Origin: Paludibacteraceae bacterium
GTDB lineage: Bacteria; Bacteroidota; Bacteroidia; Bacteroidales; Paludibacteraceae
DNA length: 6,247 nt
Direction: 5' to 3'
NCBI GenBank assembly: GCA_017550055.1
Contig: JAFYMM010000078.1
Location: forward strand, 1 to 6,247
The translations under genes were made by a program, and so were the position numbers. The notes under the pieces are model-generated. The model ran no database searches and was not told where the DNA came from. It saw only the letters and a list, made by a program, of their open reading frames with translations. Below, in pieces: positions 5,248-6,247 of the stretch; within the stretch, counting starts at the first letter, position 1, and each line of letters begins with the position of its first letter.

Positions 5248-6247
5248 TTATTTAACAACTATTTTCGCATATCTATTCCCATTTTTTGTCATTACAATGT
5301 AGATGCCACTATTCAAATTCAAAGATATTGATTTTGTCTCCAAATCAACCTCTTTTGTAATAATATTTTTACCCACAGCATCATAAACCATAATCATTTC
5401 AGCATTGTCAATATCAACATATAATCTTTTTTCTTGTGAATTATAGTAGATATTTTCTTCTTTTTGAGGAGTTTCAACGTTAGTACCTATTTCTTCATTG
5501 ATATAACAATCCTTCACTTCACCATATCCTGCAATTGTATATTCACGCTTCAAAACCAATTCATCATTTTCATCAAAAGCACAAATCACTCTTTGTGACC
5601 CACCTCCAACATATGCCATGCAAATATTATATAACCATCCCGTTGTCATGCCATATCGTTCATAAACTGTACACTTAAATTCATTAAAGTTTGGGTCTGC
5701 ATTATAATAAGTTACAACTTTTAACCTACCATATATAGGGTCTTCTATGAAATCAATATTATCAACTACTAAAGATATATTTTCTTTAATAATAGTCGAA
5801 TAGAAATCATATACTAAATCCGATAAATCACCCAATACTTTTATAGTATCACCTACTTCAACACCTAAATCATACAACAAAACTTCTACACCTTTGTCGT
5901 ATGCAAAAACTTTTTGTTCTTCAATATCCTCTCGCAACAAAACAACTAAAGATTTCTCGTCAGAATTTGCATCAGAAAACCACCAAAGTTTTTTATATAC
6001 AATTCCATCAACAACAGAATCTCCTCCTATTAGCTGTTTTTGTGTACTATACTTTTTTGTATCAGGAAACATTTGCAAAGATGAAGAAACAACATTCCAA
6101 CTGTATCCTTCAACTACCATCGGAACATAAGCATCCGTAACTTCCGAAAAATCAATCAAAACGCCATCCTCATCTTCAACCGATGATAAATAAAAAGAAA
6201 GTCCATCAAGAATCATATATTCATATCCATACCCCTCAATCCAGCAA
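5248..6247 (-). CDS. T9SS-exported protein with C-terminal sorting domain, 5' partial
   Basis: The reading frame is open to the window edge; complete codons before the Met at 6216 read CWIEGYGYEY, so that Met is internal and the true start is outside. Of the visible 332 residues, the last 75 or so form a type A sorting domain: a linker (ETPQKEENIYYNSQEKR), MVYDAVGKNI (286-295), LNLNSGIYIV (309-318), and the basic end KIVVK. Such domains direct proteins through the outer membrane by the type IX system, after which the domain is usually removed and the protein is released or anchored. The region at about 45-200 contains VEGYSW, GDSVVDGIVYKKLWW, LLREDIEEQKVFAY and LLYDLGVEVGDTI, a module I recognise from uncharacterised Bacteroidales cargo proteins. 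The opening WIEGYG resembles the end of that module (VYERYG at 194-199), so a tandem copy probably precedes it. No enzyme motif is visible; function unknown. Transcription ends at the terminator 15 bp downstream. Confidence 0.88.
   Translation of the reverse strand, partial: CWIEGYGYEYMILDGLSFYLSSVEDEDGVLIDFSEVTDAYVPMVVEGYSWNVVSSSLQMFPDTKKYSTQKQLIGGDSVVDGIVYKKLWWFSDANSDEKSLVVLLREDIEEQKVFAYDKGVEVLLYDLGVEVGDTIKVLGDLSDLVYDFYSTIIKENISLVVDNIDFIEDPIYGRLKVVTYYNADPNFNEFKCTVYERYGMTTGWLYNICMAYVGGGSQRVICAFDENDELVLKREYTIAGYGEVKDCYINEEIGTNVETPQKEENIYYNSQEKRLYVDIDNAEMIMVYDAVGKNIITKEVDLETKSISLNLNSGIYIVMTKNGNRYAKIVVK

Overview
The window looks like chromosomal DNA of an AT-rich member of the Bacteroidota, most likely Bacteroidales. 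Three things point there. A C-terminal type IX secretion (T9SS) sorting domain ends the gene at the right edge. A promoter of the Bacteroidota form (TTG, 20 bases, TAACTTTG) precedes metG. The signal peptidase and the DUF5009-type acyltransferase most resemble Bacteroidales proteins. Assignments rest on recognised motifs read by eye; no database search was possible.

Layout. The left edge (1-423, + strand) is the C-terminal part of a signal peptidase I gene, interrupted by one in-frame TAG at 226-228, just before the conserved GDNRxNSxDSR box. A near-perfect 22-bp hairpin (439-485) separates it from a NUDIX hydrolase gene (504-1001, +). Bases 1002-1505 hold no gene; they carry three stem-loops, two of them plausible terminators, in very AT-rich DNA with a strongly G-poor + strand.

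The rest lies on the - strand. In order of transcription it holds a T9SS cargo protein that enters from beyond the right edge (5248-6247) and ends at its own terminator; metG, methionyl-tRNA synthetase (3042-5081), with its own promoter; about 200 bp with repeated CTGTC motifs; a 59-residue PspC-domain membrane protein (2662-2841); and a multi-pass DUF5009/HGSNAT-like acyltransferase (1506-2672) whose start overlaps the pspC-type gene by 11 bp. The transcript ends at a bidirectional terminator (1453-1491).

Working together. The PspC-domain gene and the acyltransferase look translationally coupled and may be read through from metG, since no clear terminator lies between. The other genes are housekeeping or stand alone. 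I see no phage, transposase, CRISPR, toxin-antitoxin or defence system. The points most worth a second look are the amber codon in the signal peptidase gene, the hairpin that covers a false upstream start of the NUDIX gene, and the repeats between metG and the PspC-domain gene.
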